A DNA stretch of 64,000 bases from Sphaerotilus uruguayifluvii (GCF_013294065.1 NZ_JABSNM010000006.1:18313-82312); one strand, 5' to 3'. Positions 1-8,557 are shown, counted from the stretch's first letter. The notes: a model not told the origin generated them from the letters alone. Made by a program: numbers and translations.

Positions 1-2
1 TG

Positions 3-434
3 GGCGACTGGACGGGAGCGGAGAGCGCGTACCGAGAAAGCCTGGGGATTCGCCGGGAGCTGGTGGAGAGGCTGGGCGGGACGCCGGAGGCGCTGCGCGA
101 CGTGTCGGTGTCCTTGAACAGAGTGGGCAAGGTGGCGCAGGCGCAGGGCGACTGGTCGGGCGCGGAAGTGGCGTACCGGGAAAGTCTGGAGATCAGCCGG
201 CAACTGGTGGAGAGGCTGGGCGGGACGCCGGAGGCGCTGCGGGACGTGTCGATCTCGCTGGACAACGTGGGCCAGGTGGCGCAGGCGCAGGGCGACTGGA
301 CGGGAGCGGAGAGCGCGTACCGAGAAAGCCTGGGGATTCGCCGGGAGCTGGTGGAGAGGCTGGGCGGGACGCCGGAGGCGCTCGATGATCTTGCGATCTC
401 TCTAGTGCGCTTGGCGACGGTGCGAGAGCCTGCC
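3..434 (+). repeat. 144-bp tandem coding repeat (TPR units)
   Basis: Units begin at 3, 147 and 291 with an exact 144-bp (48-codon) period; the third decays after about 382. Bases 2-94 are identical to 290-382, so the first and third visible copies resemble each other more than either resembles the middle copy. That pattern suggests recent unequal exchange or gene conversion inside the gene. The array continues upstream out of the window. Confidence 0.9.
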
Positions 435-593
435 GATGCGGCAGGGCTGTCAGAAGCGGCGACAATCTATGCTTCGCTGGCCCGGCAGTGTCCCCAGGTC
501 GCGGCCTATGCCGATCGGCTCGCGCTGATCCAGGACCTGCTCGATACCCGCAAGAACGCTTTTCCCGACCCCTGTCCCGACGACTCCAAGTGA
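3..593 (+). CDS. TPR-repeat protein, C-terminal part (5' end outside the window)
   Basis: The frame is open from the first bases, so only the C-terminal ~196 residues are visible. They consist of 48-residue tetratricopeptide units (each starting GDW-[ST]GAE-AYRESL, then VERLGGTPEAL) followed by a divergent tail with no further domain. TPR arrays act as protein-interaction scaffolds. Such highly regular arrays are often the C-terminal sensor part of larger STAND-, CHAT- or TIR-type proteins, but the N-terminus that would decide this is missing. The stop codon overlaps the GTG of thrC by four bases, so the two are probably translationally coupled. The TPR call is firm; any function beyond that is unknown. 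Confidence 0.85.
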   Translation, partial: GDWTGAESAYRESLGIRRELVERLGGTPEALRDVSVSLNRVGKVAQAQGDWSGAEVAYRESLEISRQLVERLGGTPEALRDVSISLDNVGQVAQAQGDWTGAESAYRESLGIRRELVERLGGTPEALDDLAISLVRLATVREPADAAGLSEAATIYASLARQCPQVAAYADRLALIQDLLDTRKNAFPDPCPDDSK

Positions 594-2008
594 AATACAT
601 CAGCACCCGAGGCGACCAGACCCCCCGCCGTTTCTGCGAGATCCTGCTGGAGGGCCTGGCGCCCGATGGCGGGCTGTACCTGCCGGTCAGCTACCCGAAG
701 ATCGATGCGGCGAAGCTGGCGCGCTGGCGCGGCCTGTCGTATGCCGAACTGGCCTTCGAGATCCTGTCGCTCTACATCGACGACATCCCGCCGCTGGACC
801 TGAAGGCGCTGGTCGACAGGACCTACACGGCCGAGGTCTTCGGCACCGCCGCGATCACGCCGCTCACCGCGCTGGAGCCGGGCCTGTGCCTGGAGGGCCT
901 GTCCAACGGCCCGACGCTCGCCTTCAAGGACATGGCGATGCAGCTGCTGGGCAACCTGTTCGAGTACGAGCTGGGTCGCCGCGGCGAGCAGCTCAACATC
1001 CTGGGCGCCACCAGCGGCGACACCGGCAGCGCGGCCGAGTACGCGATGCGTGGCAAGAAGGGCGTGCGCGTCTTCATGCTGAGCCCGCACGGCCGCATGA
1101 GCCCGTTCCAGCAGGCGCAGATGTTCAGCCTGCAGGACGAGAACATCCACAACCTGGCGGTCGAGGGCGTGTTCGACGACGCGCAGGACATCGTCAAGGC
1201 GGTCTCCAACGACCTCGAGTTCAAGCGCGCCTACCGCATCGGCACCGTCAACTCGATCAACTGGGCGCGCCTGCTGGCCCAGGTCGTCTACTACTTCGCC
1301 GGCTACTTCCAGGCGACGAAGAGCAACGACGAGGTGGTGAGCTTCACCGTGCCGTCGGGCAACTTCGGCAACGTCTGCGCCGGCCACGTCGCGCGGCAGA
1401 TGGGCCTGCCGGTCAAGCACCTGGTCGTCGCCACCAACGAGAACAACGTGCTGGAGGAGTTCTTCCGCACCGGCACCTACCGCGTGCGCGCGAGCAGCGA
1501 GACCTACGAGACCTCGAGCCCCTCGATGGACATCTCGAAGGCCTCGAACTTCGAGCGCTTCATCTGCGATCTGGTCGGCCGCGACGGCGCACGCACCAAG
1601 GCGCTGTTCCATGACGCGATCGCCGGCGAGGGCGCCTTCACGCTGACCGCCGAGGAGTTCGCCCGCGTGGCCGGCTACGGCTTCCAGGCCGGCCGCTCGA
1701 CCCACGCCGACCGCCTGGCGACGATCCGCGCCACGTATCAAGGCCAGGGCGTGCTGATCGACACCCACACCGCCGACGGCGTGAAGGTCGCGCGCGAACT
1801 GCGCGAGGAAGGCGTGCCGATGATCGTGCTGGAGACCGCGCTGCCGGCCAAGTTCGAGGGCACGATCGCCGAGGCGCTGGGCTCGGAGGTCAAGGCGCCG
1901 CGTCCGGCCGCGCTGGCCGATCTGGAATCGCGCCCGAAGCGCTTCCAGGTGGTGCCGGCCGACACGCAGGTCGTCAAGCAGTACGTCCGCGACCACGTGC
2001 CGCTCTGA
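590..2008 (+). CDS. thrC: threonine synthase
   Basis: Converts O-phospho-L-homoserine to L-threonine, the PLP-dependent last step of threonine synthesis. The 472-residue product opens KYISTRGD, has the PLP-lysine segment GPTLAFKDMA and the glycine loop GATSGDTGSAAEYA, and ends VPL. The length fits the longer proteobacterial/yeast-type ThrC. I start it at GTG 590, which restores this N-terminus and gives a four-base GTGA overlap with the TPR gene; a longer in-frame extension to 488 runs through that gene and is not credible. In many Burkholderiales hom lies directly upstream; here the TPR gene does. Confidence 0.95.
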   Translation: MKYISTRGDQTPRRFCEILLEGLAPDGGLYLPVSYPKIDAAKLARWRGLSYAELAFEILSLYIDDIPPLDLKALVDRTYTAEVFGTAAITPLTALEPGLCLEGLSNGPTLAFKDMAMQLLGNLFEYELGRRGEQLNILGATSGDTGSAAEYAMRGKKGVRVFMLSPHGRMSPFQQAQMFSLQDENIHNLAVEGVFDDAQDIVKAVSNDLEFKRAYRIGTVNSINWARLLAQVVYYFAGYFQATKSNDEVVSFTVPSGNFGNVCAGHVARQMGLPVKHLVVATNENNVLEEFFRTGTYRVRASSETYETSSPSMDISKASNFERFICDLVGRDGARTKALFHDAIAGEGAFTLTAEEFARVAGYGFQAGRSTHADRLATIRATYQGQGVLIDTHTADGVKVARELREEGVPMIVLETALPAKFEGTIAEALGSEVKAPRPAALADLESRPKRFQVVPADTQVVKQYVRDHVPL

Positions 2009-2028
2009 GCGGCAAGGCCCGGCCCGCG

Positions 2029-2583
2029 ATGCAGGTCATCGGACTGTGCGGGAGCTCGAACTCCGGCAAGACCACGCTGGCCGAGAAGCTCATCCGTGCG
2101 CTGAAGGCGCGCGGCTGCCGCGTCTCGGTCGTCAAGCATGCGCACAAGCGCTTCGACATCGATCGTCCCGGCAAGGACAGCTTCCGCCACCGCGAGGCCG
2201 GCGCCTTCGAGGTGCTGGTCGCCAACGGCCACCGGCTGGCGCTGATGCGCGAGTTCGAGACCGAGGCCGAGCTCTCGGTGCACCAGATGCTGGCCGAGCT
2301 GAGCGACCTCTCGGCGCTGGGCCTGGAGCACTGGGTGCTGGTCGAGGGCTTCAAGCACGCCGATCTGCCCAAGATCGAGGTCTGGCGCGCCGCGCATGGC
2401 GCGCGGCCGCTGTATCCGGACGATCCGTTCGTCGTCGCGCTGGCGGTGCCTGCCGCCGACGCGCTGCCCCATGCCTGCGGCCTGCCGCGCTTCGACCTCG
2501 ACGAGGCCGAGGCCGGGGCGCTGGCCGATTTCCTCCGCAGCGATCCTTCCCGCTATGAGTACCACGCTCCCGATTCCGACTGA
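2029..2583 (+). CDS. mobB: molybdopterin-guanine dinucleotide biosynthesis adaptor MobB
   Basis: GTP-binding accessory protein for attaching GMP to molybdopterin (Mo-bis-MGD cofactor of DMSO-reductase-family enzymes). The 184-residue product begins with a P-loop, GLCGSSNSGKTTL, followed by the family segment VVKHAHKRFDID, and has VEGFKHADLPKIEVWR in the middle. It lies 20 bp after thrC and overlaps moeA by 29 bp, so it is the first Mo-cofactor gene of a run that extends to moaE. Confidence 0.93.
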   Translation: MQVIGLCGSSNSGKTTLAEKLIRALKARGCRVSVVKHAHKRFDIDRPGKDSFRHREAGAFEVLVANGHRLALMREFETEAELSVHQMLAELSDLSALGLEHWVLVEGFKHADLPKIEVWRAAHGARPLYPDDPFVVALAVPAADALPHACGLPRFDLDEAEAGALADFLRSDPSRYEYHAPDSD

Positions 2584-3841
2584 GGCGCCGCGCCGCGCCG
2601 CGCTGCGCAGCCTCGACGAGGCGCTCTCGGCCCTGCTGGCGGACCTGGCGCCGGTCTGCGCCGCCGAGCCCGAGGTCCTGCCGACCGCCGAGGCGCTCGG
2701 CCGCGTGCTGGCTGCCGATGTCGTCTCGCTGCTGGACGTGCCGCCGGCCGACAACACCTCGATGGACGGCTACGCGATGCGCGCGGCCGACGTGCCGGCC
2801 GAGGGCACGGTGCTGCCGGTGTCGCAGCGCATCCCGGCCGGTCACGTCGGCGAGGCGCTGCAGCCCGGCACGCTGGCGCGCATCTTCACCGGCGCGCAGG
2901 TGCCGGCCGGCGCCGATGCGGTGGTGATGCAGGAGGTCTGCGAGGCGTTGCCCGACGGCTCGGTGCGCGTGAACCAGGTGCCGACGCCGGGCCAGTGGGT
3001 GCGCCGCCGTGCCGAGGATGTCGCGCGCGGCGCGGTGGTGCTGGCCGCCGGCACCCGGCTGACGCCGGCGGCGCTGGGCCTGGCCGCCTCGGTGGGCGCC
3101 GCCACGCTGACGGTCGCGCGCCGGCCCCGCGTGGCGGTCTTCTCGACCGGCGACGAGCTGGTGATGCCGGGCGAGGTCGCGCCCGAGGCGATGCGCCCGG
3201 GCGCGATCTACAACTCCAACCGCTACACGCTGCGCGGCCTGCTGCAGGCGCTGGGCTGCGAGGTCGACGATCTGGGCATCGTGCCCGACCGCCGCGAGGC
3301 CACCCGCGCGGCGCTGCGCGAGGCCGCGGCCGACCATGACCTGATCGTCACCTCCGGCGGCGTCTCCGCCGGCGAGGAGGATCACCTCAAGCCCGCGGTC
3401 GAGGCCGAGGGCCGCCTGTCGCTGTGGCAGGTGGCGATGAAGCCGGGCAAGCCGCTGGCCTTCGGCGCGGTGCGCCGCCCGGATGGCGCCGGCGAGGCCG
3501 CCTTCATCGGCCTGCCGGGCAATCCGGTGTCGGTCTTCGTGACCTTCCTGCTGACGGTGCGCCCGCTGCTGCTGGCGATGCAGGGCGTGCCTGCCGAGCA
3601 GGCCGCGCGGCTGCCGGCGCTGCCGCTGCCCGCCGGCTTCGACTGGCCGAAGCCCGATCGCCGGCGCGAGTTCGTGCGCGCCCGCGTGGGCGACGACGGC
3701 CGCGTGCTGCTGTTCCCGAACCAGAGCTCGGGCGTGCTGACCTCGGCGGTCTGGGCCGAGGGCCTGGTCGACATCGCCGCCGGCCAGGCGATCTCGGCGG
3801 GCGAGGCGGTGCGCTTCATCCCGCTGGCCGCGCTCGGCTGA
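2555..3841 (+). CDS. moeA: molybdopterin molybdenumtransferase MoeA
   Basis: Inserts molybdate into adenylylated molybdopterin, the final step of basic Mo-cofactor assembly. The 428-residue protein shows DNTSMDGYAMRA, the VFSTGDEL segment, VTSGGVSAGEEDH and GLPGNPVSVFVTF, all MoeA/MogA-domain hallmarks. The ATG at 2555 (STTLPIPTEAPR) lies inside the end of mobB; the open frame runs further upstream but only as antiphase mobB sequence. The overlap supports co-translation. Confidence 0.94.
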   Translation: MSTTLPIPTEAPRRAALRSLDEALSALLADLAPVCAAEPEVLPTAEALGRVLAADVVSLLDVPPADNTSMDGYAMRAADVPAEGTVLPVSQRIPAGHVGEALQPGTLARIFTGAQVPAGADAVVMQEVCEALPDGSVRVNQVPTPGQWVRRRAEDVARGAVVLAAGTRLTPAALGLAASVGAATLTVARRPRVAVFSTGDELVMPGEVAPEAMRPGAIYNSNRYTLRGLLQALGCEVDDLGIVPDRREATRAALREAAADHDLIVTSGGVSAGEEDHLKPAVEAEGRLSLWQVAMKPGKPLAFGAVRRPDGAGEAAFIGLPGNPVSVFVTFLLTVRPLLLAMQGVPAEQAARLPALPLPAGFDWPKPDRRREFVRARVGDDGRVLLFPNQSSGVLTSAVWAEGLVDIAAGQAISAGEAVRFIPLAALG

Positions 3842-3872
3842 GCCGGACCGACCGATCCCGGAGACAAGAACG

Positions 3873-4133
3873 ATGACGATCCAGATCCGCTATTTCGCCT
3901 CGCTGCGCGAGGCCCTGGGCGCCGGCGAGGCGCTGGCGCTCGAGCCGGGCGCGCCGGCGCTGACGGTCGGCGCGCTGCGCGACCAGCTGATCGCGCGCGG
4001 CGGCGCGCATGCCGAGATGCTGGCCCGCGGCCGCGCCCTGCGCGCCGCGCTGAACCAGACCATGTGCGCCGAGACCGCCGAGATCGCCGACGGCGCCGAG
4101 GTGGCCTTCTTCCCGCCGGTCACCGGAGGCTGA
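3873..4133 (+). CDS. moaD: molybdopterin synthase sulfur-carrier subunit MoaD
   Basis: Small ubiquitin-like subunit (86 residues) that carries the thiocarboxylate sulfur used to make the molybdopterin dithiolene. It opens IQIRYFASLREALG and ends with the essential Gly-Gly (FFPPVTGG). GGAG lies about nine bases before the ATG. The large subunit gene moaE follows four bases after the stop. Confidence 0.94.
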   Translation: MTIQIRYFASLREALGAGEALALEPGAPALTVGALRDQLIARGGAHAEMLARGRALRAALNQTMCAETAEIADGAEVAFFPPVTGG

Positions 4134-4137
4134 GGCC

Positions 4138-4662
4138 ATGAGCCCGACGACGCCCGCGCGCCCGCGCGTCTCCATCCAGACCGAGGACTTCGACCTCTCC
4201 GCCGAGGTCGCCGCGCTGCGGGCCGGCGACGGCGCGGTGGGTGCGGTCACCACCTTCATCGGCACGGTGCGCGACCGCCACGCCGGCCAGCCCGACCCGG
4301 ACAGCGCCTCGATCAGCGCGATGGAGCTCGAGCACTATCCCGGCATGACCGAGCGCGCCATCGAGGCGATGATCGACGAGGCGCTGCGCCGCTTCGACAT
4401 CCGCGCCGCGAGGGTGGTGCATCGCGTCGGCCCGCTGGCCATCGGCGACCAGATCGTGCTGGTGGCCGTCAGCTCGATGCACCGCGGCGAATCCTTCCAG
4501 GCCTGCGAGTTCCTGATGGACTGGCTCAAGTCCGAGGCGCCGTTCTGGAAGAAGGAGACGACGCCCGAGGGCGCGCGCTGGGTCGACGCGCGGGTCAGCG
4601 ACGAGCGGGCGCTGGCGCGCTGGGGCATCGCCAGCACGAACGCCTCGGTGCCCGCGCCGTGA
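4138..4662 (+). CDS. moaE: molybdopterin synthase catalytic subunit MoaE
   Basis: Large subunit of molybdopterin synthase, which converts cyclic pyranopterin monophosphate to molybdopterin with sulfur from MoaD. The 174-residue product has GAVGAVTTFIGTVRD, the MELEHYPGM segment, HRVGPLAIGD and the active-site region FLMDWLKSEAPFWKKE with its lysines. Its stop overlaps the GTG of crcB by four bases (GTGA). Confidence 0.94.
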   Translation: MSPTTPARPRVSIQTEDFDLSAEVAALRAGDGAVGAVTTFIGTVRDRHAGQPDPDSASISAMELEHYPGMTERAIEAMIDEALRRFDIRAARVVHRVGPLAIGDQIVLVAVSSMHRGESFQACEFLMDWLKSEAPFWKKETTPEGARWVDARVSDERALARWGIASTNASVPAP

Positions 4663-5054
4663 GCCTGGCCGCGGTCGCGCTCCAGGCCGGCGCGGTCGCG
4701 CTCGGCGCCGCGCTGGGCGCGATCCTGCGCTGGCAGGCCTCGCTGCGGCTCGGCTTCGTCGTCGCCGGCTTTCCGCTGGGCACGCTCCTGGTCAATGTGG
4801 TCGGTGGCTTCCTGATCGGCCTGGCCCTGGTCTGGTTTCACCTTCATCCAGAAGCTACTAACAGCCGGCTGTTGATCGTCACCGGCTTCCTGGGCGGCCT
4901 GACCACCTTCTCGTCCTTCTCGGGCGAGTCCCTGCTGCTGCTGCAGGCGGGGCAGGTGCCGCTGGCGCTTGCGCACAGCGCGGCGCACCTGCTGGGCGCG
5001 CTGGCGGCGGTGGCGCTGGGCTGGCGGCTCGGGCAGGCGCTCTTCGGCGGTTGA
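4659..5054 (+). CDS. crcB: fluoride channel CrcB (Fluc)
   Basis: Dual-topology inner-membrane channel that exports fluoride. The 131-residue protein has four hydrophobic segments and the Fluc signatures GAILRW, GTLLVNVVGGFLIG (conserved Asn) and GFLGGLTTFSSFS (the Phe-rich pore strip). It starts at GTG 4659 inside the end of moaE and so is expressed with the Mo-cofactor genes. No fluoride riboswitch precedes it. Confidence 0.92.
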   Translation: MSLAAVALQAGAVALGAALGAILRWQASLRLGFVVAGFPLGTLLVNVVGGFLIGLALVWFHLHPEATNSRLLIVTGFLGGLTTFSSFSGESLLLLQAGQVPLALAHSAAHLLGALAAVALGWRLGQALFGG

Positions 5055-5193
5055 TCCGGCGGCCGCACGCCCGCGGCGGCCCCGGCGTCCGGCTCCGCGC
5101 TTTCCCTGCCTTGTCGCTCGGGTGTCAGCGCCGCCGGCCCGTCTGCGCACAGACTGCGCTCCCGTCGTCCCACGCTGCCCGGAGCCCTCGCCG

Positions 5194-6186
5194 ATGTCCG
5201 CCACCATGCGCGCCCTGATCTGCCACGCCTTCGGCCCGATCGCCGACCTGACGCTCGAGACGGTGCCGCTGCCCGAGCCCGGACCGGGCCAGGTGCGGAT
5301 CGCGGTCGAGGCCGCCTCGCTGAACTTTCCCGACGCGCTGATCGTCCAGGGCCTCTACCAGGTGCGCCCGCCGCTGCCGTTCTCGCCCGGCGCCGAGCTG
5401 GCCGGCACGATCACCGCGGTGGGCGAGGGCGTGAGCGCCTGGCAGCCCGGCCAGCGGGTGATGAGCTTCTGCGGCCACGGCGGCTTCGCCGAGCAGGCGA
5501 TCGTGCCGGCCGCGCAGCTGCTGCCGCTGCCCGAGGGCATGGACATGGACACGGGCGCGGCGCTGCTGCTGACCTACGGCACCGCGCTGCACGCGCTGCA
5601 GGATGTCGGCCGGCTGCAGCGCGGCGAGACGCTGCTGGTGCTGGGCGCGGCCGGCGGCGTCGGCCTGGCGGCGATCGAGATCGCGCGCGACCTCGGCGCG
5701 CGGGTGATCGCCGCCGCGTCCAGCGCCGAGCGCCTGGCGCTGTGCCGCCAGCATGGAGCGCACGAGCTCATCGACTATCACCGCGAGGATCTGCGCCGCC
5801 AGGTCGATGTGCTGACCGGCGGGCAGGGCGTGCAGATGGTGCTCGACCCGGTGGGCGGGGCGCTCGCCGAGGCGGCGCTGCGGGCCACGGCCTGGCGCGG
5901 CCGCTATCTGGTGGTCGGCTTTGCCGCCGGCGAGATCCCGAAGGTGGCGCTGAACCTGCTGCTGCTGAAGGAGCGCCAGATGCTGGGCGTGTTCTGGGGC
6001 GACGCGGTGCGGCGCGATCCGGCGCGGCATGCGCACAACATGCGCCAGCTGGCCGAGGCCTTCGCGCAGGGGCGCATCCGGCCCTGCGTCAGCGAGCGTC
6101 TGCCGCTGGAGGGCGCCCGCGACGCGATCGCGCGCATGGCCGCGCGCCAGGTGCTCGGCAAGGTGGTGGTCCGGCCGCAGGAATGA
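5194..6186 (+). CDS. NADPH:quinone oxidoreductase family protein (zinc-free MDR)
   Basis: Medium-chain dehydrogenase/reductase of the quinone-reductase branch, 330 residues. The N-terminal GroES-like domain includes LNFPDALIVQGLYQ and PGAELAGTI; the Rossmann motif is LGAAGGVGLAAIEIA near residue 150. The cysteine and histidine zinc ligands of alcohol dehydrogenases are absent. I chose the ATG at 5194 (SATMRALICHAFG); the frame upstream is a crcB shadow. The substrate is not defined; acyl or quinone substrates are both possible. Confidence 0.85.
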   Translation: MSATMRALICHAFGPIADLTLETVPLPEPGPGQVRIAVEAASLNFPDALIVQGLYQVRPPLPFSPGAELAGTITAVGEGVSAWQPGQRVMSFCGHGGFAEQAIVPAAQLLPLPEGMDMDTGAALLLTYGTALHALQDVGRLQRGETLLVLGAAGGVGLAAIEIARDLGARVIAAASSAERLALCRQHGAHELIDYHREDLRRQVDVLTGGQGVQMVLDPVGGALAEAALRATAWRGRYLVVGFAAGEIPKVALNLLLLKERQMLGVFWGDAVRRDPARHAHNMRQLAEAFAQGRIRPCVSERLPLEGARDAIARMAARQVLGKVVVRPQE

Positions 6187-6206
6187 GCCCGGCGATAATC
6201 CGCCGG

Positions 6207-6707
6207 ATGAATGCTTTCTCCGCCCCCACCTTCGCCCCCGAGATCGAGGTCCGCATCCTCGACGAGCGCCTGCACGCCTGGGGCCTGCCGCGCTATCAGA
6301 CCGACCTGGCCGCCGGCATCGACCTGATCGCCTGCCTGGACGCGCCGCTGCGCATCGAGCCGCAGGCCGCCGCGCAGCTGGTGCCGACCGGCCTGGCGAT
6401 GCACATGGACTCCGACGCCTTCTTCGCGATGATCGTGGCGCGCTCGGGCCTGGGCCACAAGAAGGGCCTGGTGCTGGGCAACGGCACCGGCATCATCGAC
6501 GCCGACTACATGGCCCAGATCTACGTCAGCGTCTGGAACCGCAACCCGGCGGGCGAGGCCATCGTCATCGAGCCGGGCGACCGCATCGCGCAGCTGCTGT
6601 TCGTGCCGGTGGTGCGCCCGCGCCTGAAGGTGGTGGCCGAGTTCAGCGGCGACAGCGCCCGCGGCCTGGGCGGCTTCGGCTCGACCGGCGTGGCCGCGAA
6701 GGGCTGA
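6207..6707 (+). CDS. dut: deoxyuridine 5'-triphosphate nucleotidohydrolase (dUTPase)
   Basis: Hydrolyses dUTP to dUMP, keeping uracil out of DNA and feeding dTMP synthesis. The 166-residue trimeric-type enzyme shows the five motifs: AGIDLIAC, ARSGLGHKKGL, GNGTGIIDADY, GDRIAQLLFVPV and the C-terminal RGLGGFGSTG. A GATAAT box at 6194-6199 lies seven bases before the ATG with no Shine-Dalgarno between, so the mRNA may be leaderless. Confidence 0.95.
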   Translation: MNAFSAPTFAPEIEVRILDERLHAWGLPRYQTDLAAGIDLIACLDAPLRIEPQAAAQLVPTGLAMHMDSDAFFAMIVARSGLGHKKGLVLGNGTGIIDADYMAQIYVSVWNRNPAGEAIVIEPGDRIAQLLFVPVVRPRLKVVAEFSGDSARGLGGFGSTGVAAKG

Positions 6708-6711
6708 GGTT

Positions 6712-6732
6712 CCGGGCCCCGGGCCCCGGGCC
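6712..6732. repeat. three tandem copies of CCGGGCC
   Basis: A 7-bp GC-only unit is repeated three times exactly between the convergent stops of dut and the FKBP gene. It can fold on either strand, but the following T-stretch is short, so a terminator role is only possible. Confidence 0.5.
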
Positions 6733-6757
6733 TTGTATCTTCAAGCCTCGGACCGGC

Positions 6758-7291
6758 TCAGTGCAGCGTCGTGCCCGGGGGCGCGAGGTCGACCAGGCTG
6801 GCCTCGCCGTCGCCGATGCCGCCGTTCTCGATCTCCTCGTCGGTGGCCTCGCGCACCGCGTGCACCTTCATCTGCAGCACCAGCGCGATGCCGGCCAGCG
6901 GATGGTTGCCGTCGAGCACCACATGCGTGTCGTAGACCTCGGTGACCGAATAGATCACGTCGGCGGGCATGTCCGGCGTGGTGCTGCCCGGCGGCGGCCC
7001 CTCGAAGCGCATGCCGACCTCGACCTGCTCCGGGAAGATCGAGCGCTCCTCGAAGAACACCAGCTGCGCGTCATAGTCGCCGAAGGCGTGCTCGGGCTCG
7101 AGGTGCAGCGTGGTCTCGTGACCCTCGCCGTGGCCGGCCAGGGCCTCCTCGACCTTCGGGAACAGGTCGTCGCCGCCGACGAGGAATTCGAGCGGCTCCG
7201 TCAGCTCGTCGATGAGCTGGCCATGGGCGTCTTCGAGTCGCCAGCTCAGGCTGACGACGCAGGGGGCTTGGATCTGCATGGGCGCAATCAT
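6758..7291 (-). CDS. FKBP-type peptidyl-prolyl isomerase, SlyD-like
   Basis: Cytoplasmic prolyl isomerase/chaperone of 177 residues. The FKBP half-motifs are LIDELTEPLEFLVG and LDGNHPLAGIALVLQMKV, flanking the inserted flap segment with AFGDYDAQLVFFEE typical of SlyD/SlpA. Unlike SlyD it lacks a His/Cys-rich metal-binding tail. The start may be ATG 7291 or the in-frame ATG 7279 (QIQAPCVV); neither has a strong Shine-Dalgarno. Confidence 0.85.
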   Translation of the reverse strand: MIAPMQIQAPCVVSLSWRLEDAHGQLIDELTEPLEFLVGGDDLFPKVEEALAGHGEGHETTLHLEPEHAFGDYDAQLVFFEERSIFPEQVEVGMRFEGPPPGSTTPDMPADVIYSVTEVYDTHVVLDGNHPLAGIALVLQMKVHAVREATDEEIENGGIGDGEASLVDLAPPGTTLH

Positions 7292-7345
7292 CGCATGCCG
7301 ATCCGCTCAAGGTGTGCCTCGTTCACGCCCCGGCACAATGTGCGG

Positions 7346-8557
7346 ATGAACACGAACAAGACTTCCGTCACCCGCCACCCCGATCCCGCGGTCGCGCCGA
7401 TCGACCAGCCCGTCGCGCTGCTCGGCGGCCTGAGCGCGGCCGACTTCATGCGCAGTCACTGGCAGCGCCAGCCGTTGCTGGTGCGCCAGGCGCTGCCGGG
7501 CGTGCAGCCGCCGATCAGCCGCGCCGACCTGTTCCGCCTGGCCGAGAGCGACGAGGTCGAGTCGCGCCTGGTGGTGCGCCACGGCCAGGGCGACGACGCC
7601 GACTGGAAGCTGGTGCGCGGCCCGCTGGGCCGGCGCAGCCTGCCGCCGCTGAAGCAGCGCGACTGGACGGTGCTGGTGCAGGGGCTGGACCTGCATGTGC
7701 CGGCGGCGCAGGAGCTGCTGACGCGCTTCCGCTTCGTGCCGCAGGCGCGCCTGGACGACCTGATGATCTCCTGGGCGGCCGAGGGCGGCGGCGTCGGCCC
7801 GCACTTCGACTCCTACGACGTCTTCCTGATCCAGGTGGCCGGACGGCGGCGCTGGCGCATCGGCCGCATGCCGGACGCGACGCTGCGCGAGGGCCTGCCG
7901 GTCAAGATCATCGAGAACTTCGCGCCCGAGCAGGAATGGGTGCTCGAGCCCGGCGACATGCTCTACCTGCCGCCGGGCTGGGCGCATGACGGCGACGCGG
8001 TCGGCGGCGAGTGCATGACCTGCTCGGTGGGCTTCCGCTCGCCGCACCGCAGCGAGCTGGCCCGCGAGACACTGCTGCGGGTGGCCGACGCGGTCGAGGA
8101 CGAGTCGGATGCCGGCACCCGCCCGGTCGTCTACCTGGATCCGCAGCAGCCCGCCACCACCACGCCGGGGCGCATCCCGACGGACCTGCTGCAGTTCACC
8201 GAGACGGCGCTGCGCCGGGTGCTCGACGAGCCGGGCGCACTGGCCCGCGCGCTGGGCGAATACCTGAGCGAGCCGAAGGCGAACGTCAGCTTCGAGATCG
8301 CGCAGGATCCGCTGCCCGAAGACGGCGGCGTGCGGCTCGACGCGCGCAGCATCATGCTCTACGACGACGCGCACGTCTTCATGAACGGCGACTCCTGGCA
8401 CGCGGCCGACGAGGATGCCGAGGTGCTGCGCCGGCTGGCCGACGCGCGCCAGCTCGATGCCGCGACGGTTGCCGCCGCCAGCCCGGAGCTGCGCGCGCTG
8501 CTCGAGCAGTGGTGCGACGACGGCTGGATCCATCCGCTGCCGGGCACAGTCGCGTAA
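7346..8557 (+). CDS. cupin (JmjC-like) ribosomal protein arginine/histidine hydroxylase, RoxA/YcfD family
   Basis: Fe(II)/2-oxoglutarate-dependent oxygenase of 403 residues, the family that in E. coli hydroxylates an arginine of ribosomal protein uL16. It has the opening HWQRQPLLVRQA, the iron-binding HxD in VGPHFDSYDVFL (His153, Asp155) and the distal His in LPPGWAHDG. The C-terminal ~150 residues form the usual dimerisation/winged-helix part. The ATG at 7346 follows a CACAAT box by six bases without a Shine-Dalgarno, another possible leaderless start. Confidence 0.87.
   Translation: MNTNKTSVTRHPDPAVAPIDQPVALLGGLSAADFMRSHWQRQPLLVRQALPGVQPPISRADLFRLAESDEVESRLVVRHGQGDDADWKLVRGPLGRRSLPPLKQRDWTVLVQGLDLHVPAAQELLTRFRFVPQARLDDLMISWAAEGGGVGPHFDSYDVFLIQVAGRRRWRIGRMPDATLREGLPVKIIENFAPEQEWVLEPGDMLYLPPGWAHDGDAVGGECMTCSVGFRSPHRSELARETLLRVADAVEDESDAGTRPVVYLDPQQPATTTPGRIPTDLLQFTETALRRVLDEPGALARALGEYLSEPKANVSFEIAQDPLPEDGGVRLDARSIMLYDDAHVFMNGDSWHAADEDAEVLRRLADARQLDAATVAAASPELRALLEQWCDDGWIHPLPGTVA

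Noticed and set aside
4600-4660. Fluoride riboswitch ahead of crcB
   Set aside because: crcB begins inside moaE, with no non-coding leader in which an aptamer could fold.
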